Shown piece after piece: positions 36,151 through 43,908 of a stretch of DNA of 64,000 bases (within the stretch, counting starts at the first letter, position 1; each line of letters starts with the position of its first letter). The DNA is taken from positions 124,001 to 188,000 of the forward strand of contig NZ_CP012982.1 of the NCBI RefSeq assembly GCF_001411495.1, in the 5' to 3' direction. The translations under genes and the position numbers were made by a program. This DNA comes from Burkholderia cepacia ATCC 25416. Lineage in GTDB: Bacteria > Pseudomonadota > Gammaproteobacteria > Burkholderiales > Burkholderiaceae. The notes under the pieces are model-generated. The model was not told the DNA's origin. It saw nothing but the letters and a program-made list of their open reading frames with translations, and did no database searches.

Positions 36151-37425
36151 ATGCCCTCGCATGCCGACTCGCCCGCCGCTCATCACGCGGGCTCGCTGAC
36201 GATTTTCCAGGGCGCCGCGCTCTATATCGGCGCGGTGCTCGGCACCGGCGTGATCGCGCTGCCCGCGCTGGCCGCCGAGGTCGCGGGCCCGGCATCCCTG
36301 CTCGCGTGGGCCGCGCTGGTCGTGTTGTCCGGGCCGCTCGCGGCCACCTTCGCCGCACTCGGCGCGCGTTATCCCGATGCAGGCGGGGTCTCGACCTACG
36401 CCCGGCGCGCATTCGGGCCGAAAGCCGCGGCGGTCGTCGGATGGTGCTTCTACTTCGCGGTACCGGCCGGCGCGCCGGCTGCCGCGATGTTCGCCGGCGC
36501 ATACGTCGCGGCCGTGACGGGCGGCGGGCACACGACCGTCATCGTTACCGCTGCCGCGCTGATCGCGACCGTGTCGGCCGCGAATGCTTTCGGTGTCACC
36601 GTTTCGGGCCGCATGCAGCTCGTGTTGTCGGCGTTGCTCGTCACGCTGCTGCTCGCGGCGGTGCTCGCCTCCGCGCCGCATGCGCGCACGGCGAACCTGC
36701 ATCCGTTCGCCCCGCACGGCTGGCTCGCGGTCGGCCAGGCCGCCGCGCTGCTCGTGTGGAGTTTCGCCGGCTGGGAAGCGATCACGCACCTCGCGGCCGA
36801 GTTCCGACGGCCCGCACACGACATGCCGCGCTCGGCCGGGATCGCCGTCGTGGTGGTCGGATTCCTGTATCTGTCGGTCGCCGCCGCGAGCGTGACGGTG
36901 CTCGGGCCTTCCGCGGGCGCTTCGGGGGCGCCGCTCGCCGAACTGATCGCAGGCGGCATCGGCGGTCATGCACAGGTGCTCGCCGCCGCGGCCGCGCTGC
37001 TGCTCACGCTCGGCACGATGAACGCGTATTTCGCGGGCGCGGCCAAGCTCGGTGCGGCGCTCGGTCGCGACGGCGCATTACCCGCGTGGCTCGCGCAAGG
37101 CAGCCAGGTCGGCGGCGTCCCGCGCCGAAGCCTCGGCGTGATCGCCACGCTCGCAGCCGTTGCGCTGGCCGCGACGACGCTCTCGGACGTCGGGCCGAAA
37201 CCGCTCGTGCTCGTGACGTCCGGATGTTTCGTGATGGTGTATGGGCTCGGTGCGGCCGCCGCGCTGAAGTTGCTGCCGCGCGGCGGCATCGCTTACCGCT
37301 GTGCGTGGGTTTCGCTGGTTGCGGTTGCCGGGCTGTTCCTGACGACCGGCTGGGCCATCCTGTGCCCGCTGCTGCTCGCGGGCGGTGCGCTGCTCTATCT
37401 GCGGGTGACCGGACCGCGCCAGTGA
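36151..37425 (+). CDS. APC family amino-acid permease (YjeH-like)
   Basis: A 424-residue protein with about 12 membrane helices. It opens with SLTIFQGAALYIGAVLGTGVIALPALAAEVAGPASLLAW, the unwound first helix of amino acid-polyamine-organocation transporters, and has SFAGWEAITHLAAEFRRP in helix 6, the substrate-binding region. The closest recognisable branch is YjeH, which exports methionine and branched-chain amino acids. CCGGAGA precedes the ATG. It is a single gene. Confidence 0.87.
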   Translation: MPSHADSPAAHHAGSLTIFQGAALYIGAVLGTGVIALPALAAEVAGPASLLAWAALVVLSGPLAATFAALGARYPDAGGVSTYARRAFGPKAAAVVGWCFYFAVPAGAPAAAMFAGAYVAAVTGGGHTTVIVTAAALIATVSAANAFGVTVSGRMQLVLSALLVTLLLAAVLASAPHARTANLHPFAPHGWLAVGQAAALLVWSFAGWEAITHLAAEFRRPAHDMPRSAGIAVVVVGFLYLSVAAASVTVLGPSAGASGAPLAELIAGGIGGHAQVLAAAAALLLTLGTMNAYFAGAAKLGAALGRDGALPAWLAQGSQVGGVPRRSLGVIATLAAVALAATTLSDVGPKPLVLVTSGCFVMVYGLGAAAALKLLPRGGIAYRCAWVSLVAVAGLFLTTGWAILCPLLLAGGALLYLRVTGPRQ

Positions 37426-37584
37426 CCCGGCATGTGCGCGCGGGCCGGCACTCGCCGGCTTGCGGCGACACGCCGGCGAATCATGGCCGACCCGCCGGCC
37501 GGAGGGCCGGCCACTGCGCCGTGCGCATCGTGCGCATCACGCATATGGGCGCGAACCCGGCCATACGCCGCTGCTTCACGCTCG

Positions 37585-37881
37585 TCAGGCCGGCACCAGC
37601 TCGAAGCTGAGCCGTTTGCCGAGCGCGGCGGCCGCGCTCGCGAGCGTCGCGAGCGTGAGGCTCGTGTCGGTTTCGTCGAGCAGCCGGTTGAGCGCGGCGC
37701 GGCTGGTTTTCATCCGCGCGGCCATCGCGGTTTTCGTGATGTGCTGCGCCTTCATTTCCTGCCCGATCTGCCACGCGATCACGCGCTTGATCGCGGTGGC
37801 GGTGGCCGCTTCGAGATTGCCGTCCTCCTCGAGGAAGGTATCGAAATCGCTGCCGATATGCGGATGGTTCGTGGTCGTCAT
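37585..37881 (-). CDS. higA: HigA-type XRE antitoxin
   Basis: A 98-residue helix-turn-helix protein (KAQHITKTAMAARMKTSRAA, LNRLLDETDTSLTLATLASA). It follows the toxin gene by 73 bp on the same strand, the toxin-first order typical of higBA. GGAG lies upstream of the ATG at 37881. It should neutralise the toxin and repress the operon through the palindrome at 38330-38347. Confidence 0.85.
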   Translation of the reverse strand: MTTTNHPHIGSDFDTFLEEDGNLEAATATAIKRVIAWQIGQEMKAQHITKTAMAARMKTSRAALNRLLDETDTSLTLATLASAAAALGKRLSFELVPA

Positions 37882-37954
37882 GAGGTACTCCAGTGCATGG
37901 CGTTGCCGGCTGCCTGCCCGTCGAAGACGGTGCGTTCCGGCGCAACCGGGAAAT

Positions 37955-38314
37955 TCAGATGGCATGCGTCAACGCTTTGAGACGCGCGACGGTGACATCG
38001 AGATCGTCCGACGGCGTGACGCGCGACTGCTTGAAAAAGCCGTGCAGCAGGACCATCGTGTCGCCGACGACCGTAAACAGCACACGGGCGCTCCGCCCCG
38101 GCAGCGCCACGCGGATCTCCCACAGATCCGGTGCCATCTTCCGGACCAGCGGCATGCCGAGCGGCCAGCCGAGTTGAACGGTCTTGATCTCCTCGCCGAT
38201 CACCCTTCGCTCCGCTTGCCCAAGCAACTTCAGCCATTCGCGCACCGGCTCGTTGCCACGAGCCGTCTGGAAGAACCGCACGCCGAGCGTGACCTGGATC
38301 TGCTGTCTCGTCAT
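37955..38314 (-). CDS. higB: HigB/Gp49-type RelE-superfamily toxin
   Basis: A 119-residue protein from the ATG at 38314; an ATG at 38329 would add five residues but touches the operator. It has the Gp49/HigB pattern: GNEPVREWLKLLGQAERRVI, PLVRKMAPDLWEIRVALPGR, SARVLFTVVGDTMVLLHGFF and KQSRVTP. Members cut mRNA at the ribosome. Together with the downstream antitoxin it forms a type II toxin-antitoxin module. Confidence 0.85.
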   Translation of the reverse strand: MTRQQIQVTLGVRFFQTARGNEPVREWLKLLGQAERRVIGEEIKTVQLGWPLGMPLVRKMAPDLWEIRVALPGRSARVLFTVVGDTMVLLHGFFKQSRVTPSDDLDVTVARLKALTHAI

Positions 38315-38329
38315 CGTCTTGACACCCAT

Positions 38330-38347
38330 CGTACCAAAATCGGTACG
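38330..38347. promoter_or_regulatory. Palindromic operator of the higBA module
   Basis: The arms CGTACC and GGTACG, separated by six bases, form an inverted repeat directly upstream of the toxin gene. This is where toxin-antitoxin operons bind their own antitoxin. Confidence 0.6.
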
Positions 38348-38442
38348 ATAAGCCAAGCACCACCGGGACAGCTACTGGCCGGACGGCCAATTCGATAGCC
38401 GGGGACGGCTCGGTCCGCGCTTGCCGCGCGATCCGCCCCGGG

Positions 38443-39429
38443 TTATTCGTCGCGACGAGCCCGCTTGCGCGCCACGCGTGGCGACTGGTGCGCTCGCGCA
38501 TCGCCGAACCGCGACCGCGCGATGTCGCGCACGGCATCGATCAGCGTCCGCGCGACCGGCGACGGCTGCGCATCGGTACGCAGGATGAGCCCGACCGGCT
38601 CGTCGGTGCCCGCGGACGGCAGCGGCAGGCGTGCCAGCGCCCCGGCCGACAGGTCGTATTCGGCCGCATAGAGCGGCACGAACCAGACCGCATCGTTTTC
38701 GAGCGTCAGCGCGCGCGCGACCGATACCGACAGCACCTCGATGAACGAATCCAGCGGCGGCGCGCCGCAGGCGCCGAGCAACTGCTCGGCCGACTGGCGG
38801 ATCAGCGTGCCGAACGGCGGCAGCACGACCGGATGGCGTGCGAGCTCGGCCGCCGGTGCCGCGCTTGAAAGCAGCGGATGCCCGGCACGCACGACGGCAA
38901 CCAGCGGCTCGTTGTACAACTGCTCGAACGCGAGCCCGATCATCCGCTCCGGCTCCGACAGCCGCCCGATCGCGCACTCGATCGCGCCCGACTTCAGGCG
39001 CTCGAGCAGATCGGCATTCGCGGCCGTCGTGATCCGCACGACGACGCGCGGCCAGCGCTCGGTGAGCGCCTTCATCAACGCCGGCGCAAGCGATGCCGCG
39101 ACCGTCGGCAGCATGCCGATTTCCAGCGTCGCCGCGGCGGCTCCGCCCTCACGCGCAAGCAGCCCGACACCCTGCCGCAGCGCCAGCACGCACGCGTTCG
39201 CATGCGGCATGAACAGCTGCGCCTCGCGGGTCGGCTGCGCGCCCTGCCGGCCGCGCTCGAACAGCTTCACGCCGAGGATCGCCTCCAGTTCGGCGATCGT
39301 CTTCGAGACGGCCGGCTGCGTGATCGACAGGCTTTCCGCCGCCTTCTGCACGCCGCCCAGCTGCGCGACCGCGAGAAAGCACTGCAGGTGCCGGAACTTG
39401 ACGCGGCCGTCGGCGATACGGTTATTCAT
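38443..39429 (-). CDS. pcaQ: PcaQ, LysR-type activator of protocatechuate genes
   Basis: A 328-residue LysR protein. The HTH region reads VKFRHLQCFLAVAQLGGVQK, AAESLSITQPAVSKTIAELE; the effector domain follows (about 95-300). It carries a basic C-terminal tail. Sequence and its pairing with PcaQ boxes ATAAC-N5-GTTAT at its own start and before pcaH identify it as PcaQ, which activates pca genes with beta-carboxymuconate-type inducers. The box overlaps the start codon, so PcaQ probably represses itself. Confidence 0.9.
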   Translation of the reverse strand: MNNRIADGRVKFRHLQCFLAVAQLGGVQKAAESLSITQPAVSKTIAELEAILGVKLFERGRQGAQPTREAQLFMPHANACVLALRQGVGLLAREGGAAAATLEIGMLPTVAASLAPALMKALTERWPRVVVRITTAANADLLERLKSGAIECAIGRLSEPERMIGLAFEQLYNEPLVAVVRAGHPLLSSAAPAAELARHPVVLPPFGTLIRQSAEQLLGACGAPPLDSFIEVLSVSVARALTLENDAVWFVPLYAAEYDLSAGALARLPLPSAGTDEPVGLILRTDAQPSPVARTLIDAVRDIARSRFGDARAHQSPRVARKRARRDE

Positions 39430-39483
39430 AACGGGTGGTTATGCGATTGACGATGAAACGCCATTTTGCATAACTTTCCGGAT
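39427..39483. promoter_or_regulatory. PcaQ control block, copy A (at pcaQ)
   Basis: A 57-bp block beginning with the PcaQ box ATAACGGGTGGTTAT (39428-39442), which overlaps the pcaQ start, and ending with a conserved stretch that contains a second ATAAC half-site (39470-39474). The same block, matching at 48 of 57 positions, lies before pcaH at 41107-41163 in the same orientation. Confidence 0.8.
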
Positions 39484-39506
39484 CGCCCCAAGCGTTCGAC
39501 GAGGCA

Positions 39507-40244
39507 TCACGCGCGACGCCGCAGAGCCTGGAAACCGGCCGGCTCCCACATCCGCTTCGCGATCAGCAAGCTCGTCCCGTGCTTCTGCGCGAGCGGCGCG
39601 GACGACGATTCCGCATGCAGCGCGGCCGCCTTGCTGCGCAGCCGGCGCAACTCCAGCTCGAGCTCCGCGGCGGCAGCCTCCGTCAGCATCCCCTGCGAGA
39701 ACGTCATCGTCTCGCCCTCCCCGTCGAAGCGGCTGTCGAGAAAATCGCCGAGCGCGTGCGCATGGAAATAACGGCGGATCGGCCCGCCGGGCAGCCAGTC
39801 GAAATCGCGCGCGACGCGCACGCGAATCCGGTCGCCCGGCAGCAGCGCGACGACGTTCATCCGGTCGAGCATCAGCAGGTATTTCACGCACTCGGCCTGG
39901 GTCACCTGATAGGTCGACACGATGTCCTGCACGGTCCAGTAGTTGATCGCGCAGACGGCAACGAGCAGCAGCTTGTCGTCCGACACGAGCAACGCCTCCT
40001 GCTGCTCGGTCAGCACGCGCAGCCTCGGCGCCGACGCGGAAGCCTCCTGCACGAGTTCGGCGAGCGTATAGCCGAGCAGCTGGGCGATCTCCACGACACG
40101 CTCCAGCGTGAAGCGGCCGCTGGCGAACAGCCGCTTCACGCTCGTCTCGGAGACGTCGAGCGCCCGCGCGACGTCGCGGTAGGTCATGCCCTGCGCCTTC
40201 AACTGGCGCTTCAGCATTTCGATGAGTTGGGCGGTTTCGGTCAT
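39507..40244 (-). CDS. XRE family regulator with a large C-terminal domain
   Basis: A 245-residue protein. Residues about 5-65 form an XRE helix-turn-helix (LKRQLKAQGMTYRDVARALD, SETSVKRLFASGRFTLERVV). The rest (about 75-245) has LLLVAVCAINYWTVQDIVST and a second region with DWLPGGPIRRYFHAHALGDF; it resembles no domain that I can name with certainty. It is divergent from the YebB-like gene and lies between pcaQ and pcaHG. Confidence 0.8.
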   Translation of the reverse strand: MTETAQLIEMLKRQLKAQGMTYRDVARALDVSETSVKRLFASGRFTLERVVEIAQLLGYTLAELVQEASASAPRLRVLTEQQEALLVSDDKLLLVAVCAINYWTVQDIVSTYQVTQAECVKYLLMLDRMNVVALLPGDRIRVRVARDFDWLPGGPIRRYFHAHALGDFLDSRFDGEGETMTFSQGMLTEAAAAELELELRRLRSKAAALHAESSSAPLAQKHGTSLLIAKRMWEPAGFQALRRRA

Positions 40245-40364
40245 TTTGGTATCGAAAAATGATGCTCAAGGTCAGATATTAGGCTACCTGCACACACAAA
40301 TGAACACTTTCGGATACTTGTCTGCATAATCCGCTCCGTGCTGTCACCGAACGACGGAGCCGAA

Positions 40365-40940
40365 ATGACCACCCGAACCGAAACCGCCGCCTACGAATCG
40401 CGCCACACCGCCCCGCGCGATGCACGCGACACGGATCGCACGATGCCGCTCGCCACGATCCGCACGCTGGCCGCCAGCGCGCACGTCGGGGATCTCGTGT
40501 TCATCCGCGTGCCGGCGAGCGCGCCGCGCGACGCGGCGGGCACGATGGGCACGACGGGCACGTGGGCCAATCGCTTCGGCATCGTCGTCGATACGTCGGG
40601 CGACGAGCCCGTGATCGCCGAATCCGGGTTTGCGTGGACGAAACTCACGCCGCTGTCGCGCTTCGTCGCCCGTACCGACGGCGGGCGCATCGCACTGGCA
40701 CGCCGCGTCGCGGCACCGACCGCCGACGCGCAGCGCCGGATGCATGCAACGGCGGAACAGCGGATCGACGCGCTGCTCGGCAACCGCTTCAACCTGCGGA
40801 CGCGGCGTGCGTTCTGCGCGGACTACGTGAGCGACGTGCTCGGCGCCGACCGGGACGCGACGCCTGCGGCACTGCTGCGCGGCGGCACGCTGTCACTCGA
40901 ATTCGACGGGATCGTGTTCGATCCCGGCCGCCAGTCATGA
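40365..40940 (+). CDS. YebB/YiiX-like permuted NlpC/P60 protein with substituted catalytic His
   Basis: From the ATG at 40365 (GGAG upstream) the product is 191 residues. It matches E. coli YebB in layout: VGDLVFIRVP, WANRFGIVVDTSGDEPVIAE, LSRFVARTDGGRIALARR and RRAFCADYVSDVLG. The catalytic Cys is kept (Cys151), but the motif usually read N-H-V-G is N-R-F-G here, so Arg70 replaces the catalytic His. There is no signal peptide. Together with the divergent XRE gene it forms a two-gene unit inserted between pcaQ and pcaHG. Whether it is still an enzyme is doubtful. Confidence 0.75.
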   Translation: MTTRTETAAYESRHTAPRDARDTDRTMPLATIRTLAASAHVGDLVFIRVPASAPRDAAGTMGTTGTWANRFGIVVDTSGDEPVIAESGFAWTKLTPLSRFVARTDGGRIALARRVAAPTADAQRRMHATAEQRIDALLGNRFNLRTRRAFCADYVSDVLGADRDATPAALLRGGTLSLEFDGIVFDPGRQS

Positions 40941-41058
40941 CGGGCGCGCTCAGGGAGGCCGGATAACAACAAGAACGAAAACACAAAAAGCAGCGACGGG
41001 CTGGCTGGAGGGCCGTGCACGGGGTCGTCACCGACGACGCGAAGCCCGATCGCTTTTT

Positions 41059-41091
41059 CCGCCGGACAGGCATCCTGTCCGGCGGAATTTT
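41059..41091 (+). terminator. Terminator after the YebB-like gene
   Basis: A perfect 12-bp stem (CCGCCGGACAGG / CCTGTCCGGCGG, 3-nt loop) followed by AATTTT. It isolates the YebB-like gene from the pcaH promoter that begins 16 bp later. Confidence 0.8.
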
Positions 41092-41106
41092 CATTGGCGC
41101 GTCGAA

Positions 41107-41163
41107 CATAACGAACGGTTATGCGATTCGCGAAAAAAGGTCATTTTGCATAACTTTCCGGAT
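41107..41163 (+). promoter_or_regulatory. PcaQ control block, copy B (pcaHG promoter)
   Basis: It contains the PcaQ box ATAACGAACGGTTAT (41108-41122) and the conserved downstream segment with a second ATAAC half-site (41150-41154). This gives the recognition and activation sites expected for a LysR activator, about 50-100 bp before the pcaH start. Confidence 0.85.
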
Positions 41164-41214
41164 TGGCTAAAGTCCTGCCATCCACTTCGCGAAATACCTA
41201 TCAGGAGACGCCCG

Positions 41215-41922
41215 ATGGATTCCCCCACGATCCTCACGCCGCGCGACTGGCCGTCGCATCCGGCCTATATCCACCCCGAGTACCGTTCGTCCGTGAAGCG
41301 CGGCCCGACCCGCCCGCTGATCCCGCTGAAGGAGAAACTGCGCGACCAGTACGCGCCCGTCTACGGCGCCGAGGATCTCGGCGCGCTCGACCACGACCTG
41401 ACGAAGAACGCCGTGAAGAACGGCGAGCCGCTCGGTGAGCGCATGGTCGTCACCGGCCGCGTGCTCGACGAAGGCGGCAAGCCCGTGCGCAACACGCTCG
41501 TCGAGGTGTGGCAGGCGAACGCGGCCGGCCGCTACGTGCACAAGGTCGACCAGCACGATGCGCCGCTCGACCCGAACTTCCTCGGCGCGGGCCGCTGCCT
41601 GACCGACAACGAAGGCCGCTACCGCTTCCTGACGATCAAGCCCGGCGCGTATCCGTGGGGCAACCATCCGAACGCGTGGCGCCCGAATCACATCCATTTC
41701 TCGCTGTTCGGCGATTACTTCGGTTCGCGTCTCGTCACGCAGATGTACTTCCCCGGCGATCCGCTGCTCGCGTACGACCCGATCTTCCAGGGCACGCCCG
41801 AGGCCGCGCGCGACCGCCTGATTTCGCGCTTCTCGATGGACATCACCGAAGAAGGCTATGCGCTCGGCTACGAATTCGACATCGTGCTGCGCGGCCGCGA
41901 CGCTACCCCGATGGAGCGCTGA
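41215..41922 (+). CDS. pcaH: Protocatechuate 3,4-dioxygenase beta subunit
   Basis: A 235-residue protein from the ATG at 41215 (AGGAGA upstream). The four non-haem Fe(III) ligands are all present: Tyr108 (GRYVHK), Tyr146 (GAYPWGN), His159 and His161 (NHIHFSLFGDYF). The enzyme opens the protocatechuate ring between the two hydroxyls, giving beta-carboxy-cis,cis-muconate in the beta-ketoadipate pathway. It forms the alpha-beta complex with PcaG, encoded three bases downstream, and is under PcaQ control. Confidence 0.97.
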   Translation: MDSPTILTPRDWPSHPAYIHPEYRSSVKRGPTRPLIPLKEKLRDQYAPVYGAEDLGALDHDLTKNAVKNGEPLGERMVVTGRVLDEGGKPVRNTLVEVWQANAAGRYVHKVDQHDAPLDPNFLGAGRCLTDNEGRYRFLTIKPGAYPWGNHPNAWRPNHIHFSLFGDYFGSRLVTQMYFPGDPLLAYDPIFQGTPEAARDRLISRFSMDITEEGYALGYEFDIVLRGRDATPMER

Positions 41923-41925
41923 ACC

Positions 41926-42519
41926 ATGACGACGCTGAAGCAAACCCCTTCGCAGACGGTCGGCCCGTACTTCGCGTACGGCCTGTGCCCGCAGCAATAC
42001 GACTACGACCTGAAAAGCCTGTTCACGCCGACGATCGCCGCGGCACACGCCGAAGGCGAGCACGTGCTGCTGATCGGCCAGGTGTTCGACGGCGACGGCA
42101 ACGTCGTTGGCGACGCGGTGCTCGAATTCACGCAGGTGGACAGCGCGGGCCGCTACCCCGCGTCGCGCGACGACATCGCGAAATCCGGCTTCACGGGCTT
42201 CGCGCGGGTCGGCACCGGCACCGATGCGCAGCAGCGCTTCGTCGTCGAGACGGTGAAGCCGGGCCGCATCACCGCCGGCGAGGCGCCGCACATCAACGTG
42301 ACCGTGATGATGCGCGGGATCCTCACCCATGCGTTCACGCGCGTGTATTTCGACGACGAAGCCGCCGCGAACGCCGCCGACCCGGTGCTGAACGCGGTGC
42401 CCGCCGAGCGTCGCGCGACGCTCGTCGCGAAACGCGACGCGCAACCGGGCCGCCCGGTCGTCTACCGCTTCGACATCCGCATGCAGGGGCCCGACGAAAC
42501 GGTGTTCTTCGACGTGTGA
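41926..42519 (+). CDS. pcaG: Protocatechuate 3,4-dioxygenase alpha subunit
   Basis: A 197-residue protein beginning MTTLKQTPSQTVGPYFAYGL, with VFDGDGNVVGDAVLEFTQVD, ITAGEAPHINVTVMMRGILT and a C-terminal VVYRFDIRMQGPDETVFFDV. It shares the dioxygenase fold with PcaH but lacks the complete set of iron ligands, as alpha subunits do, and shapes the active site. It is followed by a strong terminator. Confidence 0.96.
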   Translation: MTTLKQTPSQTVGPYFAYGLCPQQYDYDLKSLFTPTIAAAHAEGEHVLLIGQVFDGDGNVVGDAVLEFTQVDSAGRYPASRDDIAKSGFTGFARVGTGTDAQQRFVVETVKPGRITAGEAPHINVTVMMRGILTHAFTRVYFDDEAAANAADPVLNAVPAERRATLVAKRDAQPGRPVVYRFDIRMQGPDETVFFDV

Positions 42520-42564
42520 CGCGCGAGCCGGCGCACGCCGGCTTCGCCCGCTATCGCAAACCGC

Positions 42565-42613
42565 AACGCCGCGTGGCGCGACACCGACAGGCATCGCGCC
42601 ACGCGGCGTTTTT
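42565..42613 (+). terminator. Intrinsic terminator of pcaHG
   Basis: A perfect 16-bp stem (AACGCCGCGTGGCGCG / CGCGCCACGCGGCGTT, 14-nt loop) followed by T residues, 46 bp after the pcaG stop. Confidence 0.88.
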
Positions 42614-42847
42614 CGTGTTGCGGCGCCATCATTTGATGCTGCATCGCAGCACGCCAGGCTGCGGGCATCGATGCCCGGTGCCAGGGGCTGCCGCCCCCGC
42701 ATCGAACGCGCGATTGAAACGCATGCTGCGACTGCACATGAATCATCGCCCCGGCAGGATATCGTTTGCGCGTTATGCGGCGTATCCTGCGTTATCCGCA
42801 ACGTTCAAACGGAATTAAATCAGGATCAGCAACAATTACGCATGTCA

Positions 42848-42886
42848 TGCGCGATATCGGCCCACCGGGCCGTGCGCGCATTTTTT
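42848..42886 (+). terminator. Intrinsic terminator, orphan 1
   Basis: An interrupted stem (TGCGCG/CGCGCA and GGCCC/GGGCC around a 3-nt loop) followed by TTTTTT. Confidence 0.75.
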
Positions 42887-42905
42887 CTGACCGAGTGCCT
42901 TTAAG

Positions 42906-42941
42906 CGCGTCTGACCGAAGTTGGCAGACGCGTATTTTTTT
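42906..42941 (+). terminator. Intrinsic terminator, orphan 2
   Basis: An 8-bp stem CGCGTCTG / CAGACGCG with an 11-nt loop followed by TATTTTTTT, 20 bp after the previous terminator. Confidence 0.72.
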
Positions 42942-42985
42942 GTGGCGACCGGCACATCGGCGTTGTGCGCTCGGATGCCTTCCGG

Positions 42986-43765
42986 TCAGCGCCGAATCTC
43001 CAGATAGCGGCTCGGCGTATCGCCCAGAATGCGGCGAAACGCCGACGTGAACGCGCTGGCGCTCGCGTACCCGAGATCGAGCGCGACGCGCGTGACCGGC
43101 TGCCCGTCGCTCAGGCGGGCGATCGCCGCGAGCATGCACACCTGCTGGCGCCATGCGGCAAAACTCACGCCCGTCTGCGCGCGAAACTGCCGCGTGAACG
43201 TGCGCCGGCTCACGCCGGCATCGGCGGCCACCTGGTCGAGATCGGCCGCGATCGACGGCGACGCGAGCAGGTGCCGGCACACCTTCGCCAGCCTCGCGTC
43301 GGCCGGCAGCGGCGCATGCAGCGACAGGCGCGGCATCGTCGCGATTTCCGCGACCAGCAGCGCCATCAGCTTGCCCGCGCGCCCGTCGACGTCGTACAGG
43401 GCCGGCAGGTCGATCGCATCGTCGATCAGTTGCCGCAGCAGCGCCGATACGCCATAGACGCCGCACTGCTCGGGCAGACCCGCCTCGAGCGCGGCGTCGC
43501 CGGACACGAACGTGTTGAGCATCGTGACCGGCCCGGTCATCGTCATTTCGTGCCGCACGCCGGCCGGCACCCAGCACGCGCGCTGCGGCGGCACCAGCCA
43601 GCGCCCGTGCGGCGTCGACACGCTGATCGTGCCGCGCGACGCGAACGCGAATTGCCCGCGCACGTGCGCGTGCTCCGGAAACGTCGTACCCGCCGCGTAG
43701 TCGTTCGCGGTCACGACCACGCTCCGCGGAATGTGTTCGTAGGGATCTAGCAGCGTATTTCTCAC
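42986..43765 (-). CDS. AraC family transcriptional regulator
   Basis: A 259-residue protein if it starts at the GTG at 43765; a GTG at 43837 would add 24 residues. It has an N-terminal cupin domain (EHAHVRGQFAFASRGTISVS, WLVPPQRACWVPAGVRHEM) and C-terminal AraC double helix-turn-helix (LDQVAADAGVSRRTFTRQFR, VALDLGYASASAFTSAFRRI, LGDTPSRYLE). It is divergent from the alpha/beta hydrolase gene, which it may control. The inducer is unknown. Confidence 0.87.
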   Translation of the reverse strand: MRNTLLDPYEHIPRSVVVTANDYAAGTTFPEHAHVRGQFAFASRGTISVSTPHGRWLVPPQRACWVPAGVRHEMTMTGPVTMLNTFVSGDAALEAGLPEQCGVYGVSALLRQLIDDAIDLPALYDVDGRAGKLMALLVAEIATMPRLSLHAPLPADARLAKVCRHLLASPSIAADLDQVAADAGVSRRTFTRQFRAQTGVSFAAWRQQVCMLAAIARLSDGQPVTRVALDLGYASASAFTSAFRRILGDTPSRYLEIRR

Positions 43766-43908
43766 GGCCCGAATTCCATCATCAATGACCCGATATCGAA
43801 GGCGGGTCTCCTTCGCGCGATCTACGATCCGCTCCACCCCTTGCGCGACCTCGCGGCCGCAAGACCCGTCGGCCTGATCGGCCGGATTACCACTGCATCG
43901 GAGCGGAC

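Larger units (their letters stand above)
42614..42985 (+). ncRNA. Non-coding stretch with two tandem terminators, possible small RNA
   Basis: After the pcaHG terminator, 372 bp contain no credible reading frame but two more intrinsic terminators on the plus strand. The first is at 42848-42886 (TGCGCG and GGCCC paired with GGGCC and CGCGCA, then six T). The second is at 42906-42941 (CGCGTCTG / CAGACGCG, then seven T). pcaHG already ends upstream, and neither hairpin has a T-run on the opposite strand to serve the araC-type gene. A short transcript starting around 42700-42830 is the simplest explanation. No promoter was confirmed. Confidence 0.35.

Noticed and set aside
31300..36969. An 1889-codon open frame on the minus strand opposite lhr and the permease gene
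   Set aside because: No domain is recognisable, composition is Arg/Ala/Gly-rich, and it spans two well-supported plus-strand genes and their intergenic gap.
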